Origin: DATGMS01 sp040905145
GTDB taxonomy: Bacteria; Bacteroidota; Bacteroidia; Cytophagales; Cyclobacteriaceae
DNA length: 7,478 nt
Direction: 5' to 3'
NCBI GenBank assembly: GCA_040905145.1
Contig: JBBDSC010000094.1
Coordinates: 1 to 7,478, forward strand
Numbering within the stretch: position 1 is the first letter of the stretch; each line of letters starts with the position of its first letter. Made by a program: the position numbers and the translations under genes. Positions 1 through 5,280 of this stretch are shown here, piece by piece. The notes beneath the pieces were generated by a model. That model was not told the DNA's origin, did no database searches, and saw nothing but the letters and a program-made list of their open reading frames with translations.

Positions 1-84
1 TACCTCCTATTTAACTGTAAACCAAATATTTACACTAACTTAATGACATTGCCCCAAGTCCCTCAGTCCCTTATCAAATAAACA

Positions 85-1260
85 CTACCTTGACCGCACC
101 AAGGCCCTTTCCACATCTTCAATAATATCATCTGAATGTTCCAATCCGACTGACAACCTGATCAATCCGGGCAAAATCCCCACCTGTTGTCTTTCTTCTT
201 CACTCAATTTGCTGTGGGTAGTAGAGGTTGGATGGGTGATGATACTCCTACTGTCCCCAAGGTTGGAGGTCACCGAGATCATTTGGAGCTGATCGATAAA
301 TTTCTTGGCCCTGTCCAAGCTACCTTTTACCGCCATGGTGATGATTCCACCTCCCTGCTTCATTTGCTTTACTGCCAGGTCATACTGCGGATGGGATTTC
401 AAAAATGGGTATTTCACAAACTCCAGATCTGAACTGCCCTCAAAATATTGTGCAATTTTTAGAGCACTTTCACAATGTCTGTCCATTCTCACAGCTAATG
501 TTTCCATGCTCTTGGACAAAATCCAGGCATTGAAAGGGGAGAGGGATGGGCCAGTGTGCTTTGCGAAAAACTGGACCTCGTCGATCAGTTCTTTGGAACC
601 TAAAATCAAGCCCCCCAAAACGCGGCCTTGGCCATCAATATACTTGGTAGCACTGTGCGTGACCAGATCGGCACCCCATTTTGCCGGTTGCTGCAGGTAA
701 GGAGTGGCAAAGCAGTTGTCCACCACAAAAATCAAATTATGGGCACGGGCCAAAGCCGACGCGAATTCCATATCGATAATTTCCAGCCCGGGATTGGATG
801 GGGTTTCGATAAACAACATTTTGGTTTCCGGTTTGATCAGCTTTTCCCAGTTTTGAATATCGGAAATGTCTCCGTAAGTGTGGCTAATTCCCCATTTTGG
901 AAACACACGGGTAAGCAATTGATGGGTGGAACCAAAAAGCGACCGTGCCGCCAATATATGATCGCCCTGACTCAATAAAGCCGCCATGCTCCCAAACATG
1001 GCTGACATGCCCGAAGAGGTGGTAATCCCATCCTCTGTCCCTTCTGCCGCACATATCTTTTCTATCAGATCATTGCTGTTTGGATTGGCATAGCGGGAAT
1101 AAATATTCCCTTCTATTTCATCGGCAAACATCTGCCTTGCTTCTTCGGCGGTCTCAAAGGTAAAACTGGAGGTAAGATAAATAGGAGCGGAATGCTCCCT
1201 TTGGTTGGAGGCCGAAGAAGCTATCCTCACGGCTTGGGTTTCAAAATTTTTATGGGACAT
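85..1260 (-). CDS. metZ: O-succinylhomoserine sulfhydrylase (MetZ-type, PLP-dependent)
   Basis: The 391-aa protein belongs to the Cys/Met-metabolism PLP enzyme family (fold type I, cytosolic, usually tetrameric). The predicted reaction is O-succinylhomoserine plus sulfide to homocysteine plus succinate, the direct-sulfhydrylation step of methionine synthesis. Visible landmarks are Y54-S55-R56 (phosphate contact from the neighbouring subunit), the SSGMSA loop at 82-87, the VVDN motif with Asp181 for the PLP ring nitrogen, Lys206 in SATKYIDGQGR as Schiff-base lysine, and Arg368 in LIRLSVGLE for the substrate carboxylate. The context VVDNCFATPYLQ and Phe109 in RSLFGST, where gamma-lyases have Tyr, point to MetZ rather than cystathionine or methionine gamma-lyase. 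Length is normal and the gene looks intact. The ATG has an AT-rich leader without Shine-Dalgarno. The SAM-I riboswitch upstream independently supports a methionine role. Substrate (succinyl versus acetyl ester) is inferred. Confidence 0.85.
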   Translation of the reverse strand: MSHKNFETQAVRIASSASNQREHSAPIYLTSSFTFETAEEARQMFADEIEGNIYSRYANPNSNDLIEKICAAEGTEDGITTSSGMSAMFGSMAALLSQGDHILAARSLFGSTHQLLTRVFPKWGISHTYGDISDIQNWEKLIKPETKMLFIETPSNPGLEIIDMEFASALARAHNLIFVVDNCFATPYLQQPAKWGADLVTHSATKYIDGQGRVLGGLILGSKELIDEVQFFAKHTGPSLSPFNAWILSKSMETLAVRMDRHCESALKIAQYFEGSSDLEFVKYPFLKSHPQYDLAVKQMKQGGGIITMAVKGSLDRAKKFIDQLQMISVTSNLGDSRSIITHPTSTTHSKLSEEERQQVGILPGLIRLSVGLEHSDDIIEDVERALVRSR

Positions 1261-1299
1261 GGATAGTTTTTTGATTAGGGGGTAATTGGATATTTAGTT

Positions 1300-1315
1300 A
1301 TTCCCGTTAGGGAAT
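1300..1315 (-). repeat. Short perfect hairpin 40 nt before metZ start
   Basis: Six base pairs (ATTCCC / GGGAAT) enclose a four-base loop, TAAC on the transcribed strand. No U-run follows, so it is not an intrinsic terminator. It could influence translation of metZ or be chance; nothing in the sequence decides. Confidence 0.35.
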
Positions 1316-1350
1316 TCAAATGATTTTTTTGGCAGGATGGATTTTGGAAG

Positions 1351-1456
1351 AATGGAATAGTGGATATATATGATTAAATTGATGGATTGGGCCAATACAT
1401 TCCGTTGATGTTGGGAAATTGAAATAAGGCAAGCGACATTATTCCACCATTCCATT
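1351..1456. repeat. 106-bp segment bounded by 14-nt inverted repeats
   Basis: The 14-mer AATGGAATAGTGGA at 1351-1364 recurs as the inverted copy TCCACCATTCCATT at 1443-1456, with one difference that becomes a G-U pair in RNA. The 78 nt between them contain a smaller palindrome (ATTGGGCCAAT, 1386-1396). In the metZ mRNA this would form a long-range stem about 90 nt before the start codon. It could also be a MITE-like or degenerate intergenic repeat. No flanking target duplication was seen. Confidence 0.45.
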
Positions 1457-1501
1457 TTATTCCCTTTTTGGACCTGGCTGTGACGTGTTGGGTTATAACA
1501 G

Positions 1502-1529
1502 CTTCTTCTGTCTTCCGTCTCCGGTCTTC
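1502..1529 (-). repeat. Four degenerate GAAGACN heptamers
   Basis: Read on the minus strand, four successive 7-mers appear: GAAGACC, GGAGACG, GAAGACA, GAAGAAG. This is a short tandem array of seven-base period inside the metZ leader. Its function is unknown. It resembles low-complexity purine-rich intergenic repeats of Bacteroidota genomes, which is recollection rather than a search result. Confidence 0.5.
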
Positions 1530-1554
1530 GGACTATTAATTTTCGGGTATAGTG

Positions 1555-1580
1555 CAAAATAAAAGAAAGGGGTAACCTTT
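1555..1580 (-). terminator. Weak terminator-like hairpin after the SAM aptamer
   Basis: On the transcribed strand AAAGG pairs with CCTTT across a five-base loop, followed by CTTTTATTTT. The stem has only five pairs, two of them G-C, and lies about 55 nt after the aptamer. It is the best candidate for a transcription-attenuating expression platform, but it is marginal. No clear antiterminator partner was found in the P1 strand. Confidence 0.25.
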
Positions 1581-1634
1581 TCCTAAGGGATTGGAGACAA
1601 AATAAGCTTGAAAAAGAATGGGTCATGTGCTCTA

Positions 1635-1734
1635 ATTTATAGTTCCCAAATTTGGGGCAGGTATTGGCACCTTTCCTTGGAGGATGGTTGCCAGAGGGTC
1701 AATAAGCCTGTTCTCTCGCCTCTTCTTTATAAAT
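1635..1734 (-). ncRNA. SAM-I (S-box) riboswitch aptamer
   Basis: Read on the minus strand, the 100-nt element opens with ATTTATA (1728-1734) and closes with the exact complement TATAAAT (1635-1641), giving a seven-pair P1 stem. Inside are the conserved S-box landmarks in the right order: AAGAAGAGGCGAGAGAAC after P1, a P2 arm ending in CTCTGGCAACC, a P3 region, and the P4 block AGGTGCCAATACCTGCC. S-adenosylmethionine binding by this class lowers expression of methionine genes. Position and strand fit control of metZ, and a matching promoter lies just upstream. The aptamer call is secure from motif order and P1 pairing; the switching mechanism is not evident. Confidence 0.88.
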
Positions 1735-1752
1735 CACTTTTTTAATGTGCCG

Positions 1753-1784
1753 CAAAGTAAAGACAGGTGAACGTAAAATCCAAA
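1753..1784 (-). promoter_or_regulatory. Bacteroidota-type promoter for riboswitch-metZ transcript
   Basis: On the minus strand TTTG (1781-1784) is followed by a 20-nt spacer and TTACTTTG (1753-1760), close to the Bacteroidota -33/-7 consensus TTTG and TAnnTTTG. Initiation a few bases downstream would place the 5' end just ahead of the P1 stem of the SAM aptamer, which is the expected geometry. Confidence 0.55.
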
Positions 1785-1831
1785 TTATTATTGAAAGATG
1801 TAAGAGATGGAGGAAAATAAGAATGGCGCCG

Positions 1832-1856
1832 GCCTGCTTCTAAAAGAAATCCAGGC
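1832..1856. repeat. Hairpin downstream of the SGNH hydrolase gene
   Basis: GCCTG (1832-1836) pairs with CAGGC (1852-1856), and the loop can extend the stem with TTCT/AGAA. It lies about 85 nt past the hydrolase stop and just upstream of the metZ promoter. No good U-run follows on the minus strand, so a terminator role is only possible. Confidence 0.25.
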
Positions 1857-1939
1857 TTGATTCTATTATTATTTGTGAGCCTAAAGCGTAAAACGGGTGA
1901 AAACTCTATGTACATTCTACTGTCAATTCCTATAGCTTA

Positions 1940-2620
1940 TCAGTCCATATACTTTCCGATCACTTCGGCCCAAAGATCATAGCCGGCTTTGTTCATGTGT
2001 AAATTATCCTCCAAAAATATATCCGCTTTGGGCTTTCCTTCCTCGTCCAGCATGGTGGTCCACACATCCACATAATCCACATTTTCATGGGATTGGCTGT
2101 ATTCCTCAAAATGCTGGTTCAGGTCCAAATATTTATCCCTCAAATGCCATCTTGAGATGCTGGGCTTGGCGCTGATCAACAAAATTTTTGTTTCCGGTAA
2201 TTTGCTTTTTATTTTTTCAACCAGCTCATGGGTATCTTCTAGAATTTCTTCGGTAGATTTTCCCGCCGATATATCGTTGTCCCCTTCGTATATAAATACC
2301 TTTTTGGGTTGATATTGAATGATCAGTTCATCCACATAATGCAAAAGATCGCTGGTCTGAGAGCCACCAAAGCCTGCATTGATCATCTGATGATCCGGAA
2401 AATAGGCAGATAAATCCCTCCAGCCTTTTACACTGGAGCTGCCGGTGAACAATATTAGATCCTCTCCCCTAGGGGCATCGCCATATTTTAGTGTTAGCTG
2501 GTCCACCTCCTCCTGGAACCGCAATGGATCCTGGGCCTGAGTTTGAATGCCAAATCCAAAAAGAAGGGTGAGAATGATGCCATACTTGATCATAGGGGAA
2601 CATAATGGTTGGAGGTTCAT
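1940..2620 (-). CDS. Secreted SGNH/GDSL-family hydrolase
   Basis: With the start at 2620 the protein is 226 aa. It has a signal peptide (MIKYGIILTLLFGFGIQTQAQ at about 10-30, given here as its span) and a single SGNH esterase domain. The four family blocks are visible: FTGSSS with Ser62 as likely nucleophile, NAGFGG at 81-86 (oxyanion glycine), GDND at 113-116 with Asn115, and DNLH at 205-208 with Asp205 and His208 completing the triad. The family includes esterases, acetylhydrolases and PAF-acetylhydrolase-like enzymes; the substrate cannot be told, and a carbohydrate ester is only one option. The frame stays open to 2794, but that 58-residue extension looks non-coding and contains a promoter element at 2711-2718. 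An alternative ATG at 2593 gives a more compact signal peptide. The gene stands alone and is divergent from the DUF4407 gene. Confidence 0.85.
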   Translation of the reverse strand: MNLQPLCSPMIKYGIILTLLFGFGIQTQAQDPLRFQEEVDQLTLKYGDAPRGEDLILFTGSSSVKGWRDLSAYFPDHQMINAGFGGSQTSDLLHYVDELIIQYQPKKVFIYEGDNDISAGKSTEEILEDTHELVEKIKSKLPETKILLISAKPSISRWHLRDKYLDLNQHFEEYSQSHENVDYVDVWTTMLDEEGKPKADIFLEDNLHMNKAGYDLWAEVIGKYMD

Positions 2621-2710
2621 TTTTTGATAAAGTTTAATTTGAATATGGAGATACTGCCAGGTCAAATGCCATACTTTATGGTTCAATTTCGGGCAATATA
2701 GCGAACAATT

Positions 2711-2718
2711 CAAAAATA
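2711..2718 (-). promoter_or_regulatory. Likely -7 element for the SGNH hydrolase gene
   Basis: On the minus strand TATTTTTG matches the Bacteroidota -7 consensus TAnnTTTG exactly. A -33 TTTG at the usual distance is not clear. A transcript from here would have a leader of about 85 nt to the ATG at 2620, and this argues against the longer open frame being translated. Confidence 0.4.
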
Positions 2719-2851
2719 TGTCCGATGTTTCCTTTAAGTATTTACTTTTCTGTTTATAAAACTGTAAGGCTAATTGATCCCGCCAAACCTTCATTTCAGA
2801 CCATCTGGCGGAGGTTGGTCACATTTTTTTTATTTCTTTAGGTGGACGGCC

Positions 2852-2859
2852 TATATTTA
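2852..2859 (+). promoter_or_regulatory. Possible -7 element for the DUF4407 gene
   Basis: TATATTTA differs by one base from TAnnTTTG. The T-rich run at 2824-2831 sits where the -33 TTTG is expected but lacks the G. A transcript from here would have a leader of about 50 nt. Confidence 0.3.
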
Positions 2860-2917
2860 TGGAACCTAGCTTCTTTTTTGAAATAAGAACTGGAATTAGA
2901 TCGTTTTAAATAATACG

Positions 2918-4066
2918 ATGAAGAAAATTAAAGAATTTTTGTGGTTTTGCAGTGGCGTATTCTTTCCCCTGATCAAAAAAAGCCCCTCCGAATCCAATAA
3001 ATATGTAGGCATAGGCGGGGCTGTCTTATTTACAGGAATTTTGGCAGCATTATCGGCAGGCTATGCCCTGTATACCGTTTTTGACTCGGTTTATACCGCC
3101 TTCCTATTTGCCTTGTTATGGGGCCTGATGATTTTTAACCTGGACCGCTTTATTGTTTCCAGTATGCGGAAACGCCAAAATCCCTGGTCGGAATGGAAAC
3201 TGGCTTTCCCAAGATTGGCGCTGGCCATCCTTTTGGCTTTTGTCATATCCAAACCTTTGGAACTGAAGATCTTCGAGAAGGAAATCAACAGAAGACTCGA
3301 TGAAGGTAAAGCCACTGCCATTATTGAGACAAAGGGACGGCTGAACGAGGGGTTTCCGGAGTTGATCCAATTGGAAAACTCCATACAGGCACTGAGACAG
3401 GAGATCATAGATAAGGAAGCCTTTCGTAACGAAAAGCAAAGGGAATACGATGACGAGCGTTTTGGCAACATAACACAGGGAACCACCGGGTTAAGGGGTT
3501 TGGGCATCAATGCGCAAAAGAAAGAGGAACAGTTGGATGAGGCGCAAAGGGACTATGCCGAAACAAGGGAAAGAAACCTGGAAAAGATCGGTGCGCTAGA
3601 AGAAGAAATAAAAAAATTCAGGGCCTTGCGTCAGCAGGAGTTTGAAAAGCAACAACCCGGCATCGACCAGTTCAATGGCCTGGCGGCAAGGATGGATGCC
3701 TTGGGAGATTTGACCGAGGAAAGTCAGACCATGGCCATGGCCAATATTTTTATTATCCTGTTATTTATTGCGATAGAAACGGCACCTATTTTCGTCAAAC
3801 TTTTAGCGGGAAAAGGGCCCTATGATGAATTTTTGGAAAGGCATGAGGAGGAATTGCTGCTCTACAATAAGGAACTGCTGCTGAAAAGCCGGGAAAGCAG
3901 CCGGGGCAGACTCAAATATTTTATGGCGGTCAAGGAACAGGAAGTGGAATTGTCCCTGGAAAATAAATTGTACCTGAACAAACAGAAGGCGGATTATGAA
4001 AGAAGCGTTGAAGAGGCCAAACTGGACCGTTGGAAAAAGGATGCCTTGAGCGAATTGGAAATATAG
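2918..4066 (+). CDS. DUF4407 family membrane protein with coiled coil
   Basis: The 382-aa protein matches the DUF4407 layout common in Bacteroidota, a family of unknown function. Four hydrophobic segments stand out at about 29-52, 57-80, 98-114 and 272-295. The family-typical stretches are the N-terminal FLWFCSG, FNLDRFIVSSMRK at 73-85 directly after helix 2, and ISKPLELKIFEKEI at 110-123 after helix 3. Between helices 3 and 4 lies a charged region (about 118-260) of Glu/Lys/Arg-rich coiled coil broken by a Gly-rich turn at 188-197. After helix 4 a second charged helical tail (300-382) follows. With an even number of helices both termini lie on the same side, and the coiled coil shares it. 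The start at 2918 has an AT-rich leader and Lys-rich N-terminus. It is monocistronic, divergent from the SGNH gene; no link between the two is evident. Length is normal. Confidence 0.88.
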   Translation: MKKIKEFLWFCSGVFFPLIKKSPSESNKYVGIGGAVLFTGILAALSAGYALYTVFDSVYTAFLFALLWGLMIFNLDRFIVSSMRKRQNPWSEWKLAFPRLALAILLAFVISKPLELKIFEKEINRRLDEGKATAIIETKGRLNEGFPELIQLENSIQALRQEIIDKEAFRNEKQREYDDERFGNITQGTTGLRGLGINAQKKEEQLDEAQRDYAETRERNLEKIGALEEEIKKFRALRQQEFEKQQPGIDQFNGLAARMDALGDLTEESQTMAMANIFIILLFIAIETAPIFVKLLAGKGPYDEFLERHEEELLLYNKELLLKSRESSRGRLKYFMAVKEQEVELSLENKLYLNKQKADYERSVEEAKLDRWKKDALSELEI

Positions 4067-4185
4067 ATTTTTATTTCCCGCAGATTTCGCGTATTTACGC
4101 ACATGTGTTTGAGGTTTAATCCATTTAGAAAGGATCTGTTATGAAGGAGTTTTAATCGAAAGTTATCAATTGAAAATTTTTTGCT

Positions 4186-4217
4186 TTTGGTACTGAAGAC
4201 TAAAATAACTTATTTTG
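4186..4217 (+). promoter_or_regulatory. Bacteroidota-type promoter for the GNAT gene
   Basis: TTTG (4186-4189), a 20-nt spacer, then TTATTTTG (4210-4217). The architecture is the same as the metZ promoter, with one change in the -7 box. It leaves a leader of about 45 nt before the ATG at 4270. An overlapping TTGACA at 4215-4220 has no good -10 partner. Confidence 0.45.
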
Positions 4218-4269
4218 ACAGATAGTACTCTGCTCTCCAAAACTTCCAGAGAGATTAGCTGAAAACGTA

Positions 4270-4824
4270 ATGCGCAACTTTATGACGAAAATTTATCCTT
4301 ATCCAGACAAATTAGAATCGGATCGGCTTATAACCCGAAAACTGACTGAGAATGACATAAGCCCTTGGGCAGATTTTTTTTCGGACAAAGAAGCTGTTCA
4401 GTTCTTTCCGGATTATGGATTGACTTCCAATATGGAAAGGGCAAAACTTTGGATCGACAAACAGTTAAAGCGCTATGCCGAAGACGGGATCGGACTTCAG
4501 GCAATAATTGACAAACGGACAAATAATTTTGTCGGTCAATGTGGTCTTTTAAAACAGGAAGTTGACGGACTAATAGAAATGGAAGTAGGTTATCATATTT
4601 TTAAGGAATATTGGGGACAGGGCTTTGCTCCGGAAGCTGCAAAACTTTTTATTGACCATGCTTTTCAAAACAATTTGACAACTTCTGTGATTTCAATCAT
4701 CGCCACCGGAAATACCAAATCACAGAGAGTTGCGGACAAAAATGGCTTGATAAGAGAAAAACAGACAAAATGGTCAGACCTGGAGGTGTATATTTATCGA
4801 ATAACGAAGAATAAATGGAAATAA
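4270..4824 (+). CDS. GNAT family N-acetyltransferase (RimJ/RimL-like)
   Basis: The 184-aa protein has the single-domain acetyl-CoA-dependent acetyltransferase layout. The N-terminal strand reads LESDRLITRKLTENDI (15-30), typical of RimJ/RimL-like GNATs. Strand 4 is IEMEVGYHI (102-110), followed by motif A, YWGQGFAPEA (114-123), whose Gln-x-Gly-x-Gly/Ala type loop binds the pyrophosphate of acetyl-CoA. Motif B follows with N148-T-K-S-Q-R-V-A-D-K-N-G-L, the family's usual Asn/Ser and KxGF-like end. The acceptor may be a protein N-terminus, an amino sugar or a small molecule and cannot be assigned. A second in-frame ATG at 4282 (MTKIYPYP) would also give a complete domain. By eye the gene is more AT-rich than metZ and DUF4407, and it sits beside a regulator remnant, which fits acquisition by transfer. 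It is probably transcribed alone. Confidence 0.88.
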   Translation: MRNFMTKIYPYPDKLESDRLITRKLTENDISPWADFFSDKEAVQFFPDYGLTSNMERAKLWIDKQLKRYAEDGIGLQAIIDKRTNNFVGQCGLLKQEVDGLIEMEVGYHIFKEYWGQGFAPEAAKLFIDHAFQNNLTTSVISIIATGNTKSQRVADKNGLIREKQTKWSDLEVYIYRITKNKWK

Positions 4825-4825
4825 A

Positions 4826-4850
4826 AGGAAAATAATTGAAATCTTTTCCT
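4826..4850 (+). repeat. Hairpin immediately after the GNAT stop codon
   Basis: AGGAAAA (4826-4832) and TTTTCCT (4844-4850) form a perfect seven-pair stem around an 11-nt loop. It starts two bases after the stop codon. The stem is AT-rich and no U-run follows, so it may protect the mRNA 3' end rather than terminate strongly. Confidence 0.35.
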
Positions 4851-4938
4851 GTAGAATGGTTCCCGCCACTTCTTGTTGCTGGTACCGCCCCAAATACCTT
4901 TTTAGATTGATCTTCCTTTTAGAAAAAAGCCGTTCAAC

Positions 4939-4973
4939 TTGACAAAAAATATCGTGTTTCTAAATTTAGAAAC
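4939..4973 (+). promoter_or_regulatory. Promoter with 18-bp perfect palindromic operator
   Basis: TTGACA (4939-4944), a 16-nt spacer and TAAATT (4961-4966) resemble a sigma70-type promoter. Over the -10 box lies a perfect 18-bp palindrome, GTTTCTAAATTTAGAAAC (4956-4973). Its centre is about 28 bases before the start of the small XRE-type reading frame. This is the arrangement expected for an autorepressed antitoxin or XRE regulator. The palindrome is directly visible; the promoter and its regulator are inferred. Confidence 0.6.
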
Positions 4974-4992
4974 TTTTTGATATGAGCTTCGT

Positions 4993-5094
4993 ATGGACGT
5001 TTTGGGAAAAATGATTAAGGCTGCGCGACAAGAAAGACATTTGACACAAGAACAATTGGGACAACTCATTGGAGCGGACTGGTTCATAAAGTAA
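4993..5094 (+). pseudogene. Truncated XRE/HigA-like helix-turn-helix regulator
   Basis: The frame encodes 33 residues. MDVLGKMIKAARQERH followed by LTQEQLGQLIG is the first half of an XRE-family HTH domain: helix 1 (about 3-16) and helix 2 (18-26). Relatives continue with a recognition helix of the type VQKAQISKLE and a C-terminal tail. Here, after Gly27-Ala28, the sequence changes abruptly to DWFIK and stops. The protein therefore lacks the DNA-recognition helix and should not bind its operator. A TGA at 4978-4980 in the same frame fixes the start at 4993. The 3' sequence (5078 onward) shows no continuation of the domain in any frame I could read, so a deletion or insertion junction is more likely than a simple frameshift. 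No toxin partner is visible on either side. Confidence 0.7.
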
Positions 5095-5167
5095 ATAGAG
5101 TAACCAAATTGTCGGCCCTTCTATCCAGGTATTTTTTGTGGGAATACATTAAAGTGGTGCGTTATGT

Positions 5168-5210
5168 GATAAATGAGTGCTTTTCATAGATTTTTATCAT
5201 TTATGAGTGC
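5168..5210. repeat. Paired ATGAGTGC repeats with inverted ATAAATGA arms
   Basis: ATGAGTGC occurs at 5173-5180 and again at 5203-5210, exactly 30 bp apart (about three helical turns). Overlapping these, ATAAATGA (5169-5176) is inverted as TCATTTAT (5197-5204), so the segment can also fold as an eight-pair hairpin. It lies in sequence without a gene downstream of the truncated regulator. It may be an operator remnant or part of a lost element. Confidence 0.4.
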
Positions 5211-5219
5211 AGTTGTCCA

Positions 5220-5252
5220 ATAAAAAATACCGCCAAAAAATTTTTAGCGGTA
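5220..5252 (-). terminator. Intrinsic terminator for the collagen-like/FISUMP unit
   Basis: On the minus strand TACCGC (5247-5252) pairs with GCGGTA (5228-5233), with further A/T pairing inside (AAAAA/TTTTT), and the stem is followed by TTTTTTATT. It begins about 29 nt after the stop codon of the collagen-like gene. Stem, spacing and U-run all fit rho-independent termination. On the plus strand no U-run follows, so it acts mainly for the minus-strand genes. Confidence 0.72.
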
Positions 5253-5280
5253 AAGGGACTGATTGAAAAATTAAGAACCT

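Larger units (their letters stand above)
1261..1634 (-). other. Long untranslated leader between SAM riboswitch and metZ
   Basis: About 374 nt separate the aptamer from the metZ start, far more than a riboswitch expression platform needs. I find no convincing gene here: the open frame at 1294-1626 has low-complexity content and no family resemblance. The stretch holds, in transcription order, a weak terminator-like hairpin (1555-1580), four degenerate heptamers (1502-1529), a 14-bp inverted repeat (1351-1456) and a short perfect hairpin (1300-1315). Together these suggest either a structured mRNA leader or a place where small intergenic repeats have accumulated. Confidence 0.6.

Noticed and set aside
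1..84. Searched for a terminator after metZ
   Set aside because: No hairpin followed by a T-run on the minus strand is visible before the window edge.
187..978. Three overlapping plus-strand open frames across metZ
   Set aside because: They lie opposite a clear PLP-enzyme gene and have no recognisable domains.
1294..1626. A 110-residue open frame on the minus strand right after the SAM aptamer
   Set aside because: It runs through the heptamer array and the inverted repeat, has low-complexity content and resembles no family. A leader peptide starting at 1626 cannot be excluded, but nothing positive supports it.
3091..3510. Minus-strand open frames opposite the DUF4407 gene
   Set aside because: Antisense shadows of a well-supported coding region with no domain of their own.
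4079..4103. CGCAGATTTCGCGTATTTACGC-like sequence after the DUF4407 gene, considered as a repeat or terminator
   Set aside because: It has one short imperfect stem (GCGT/ACGC) without a U-run and too few units to call a repeat array.
4851..4938. Possible gene remnant between the GNAT gene and the XRE promoter
   Set aside because: Short translations on both strands gave nothing recognisable; too short to support a call.
4902..5087. A 61-residue minus-strand frame over the XRE remnant
   Set aside because: It is antisense to the recognisable helix-turn-helix and its operator, with no similarity of its own.
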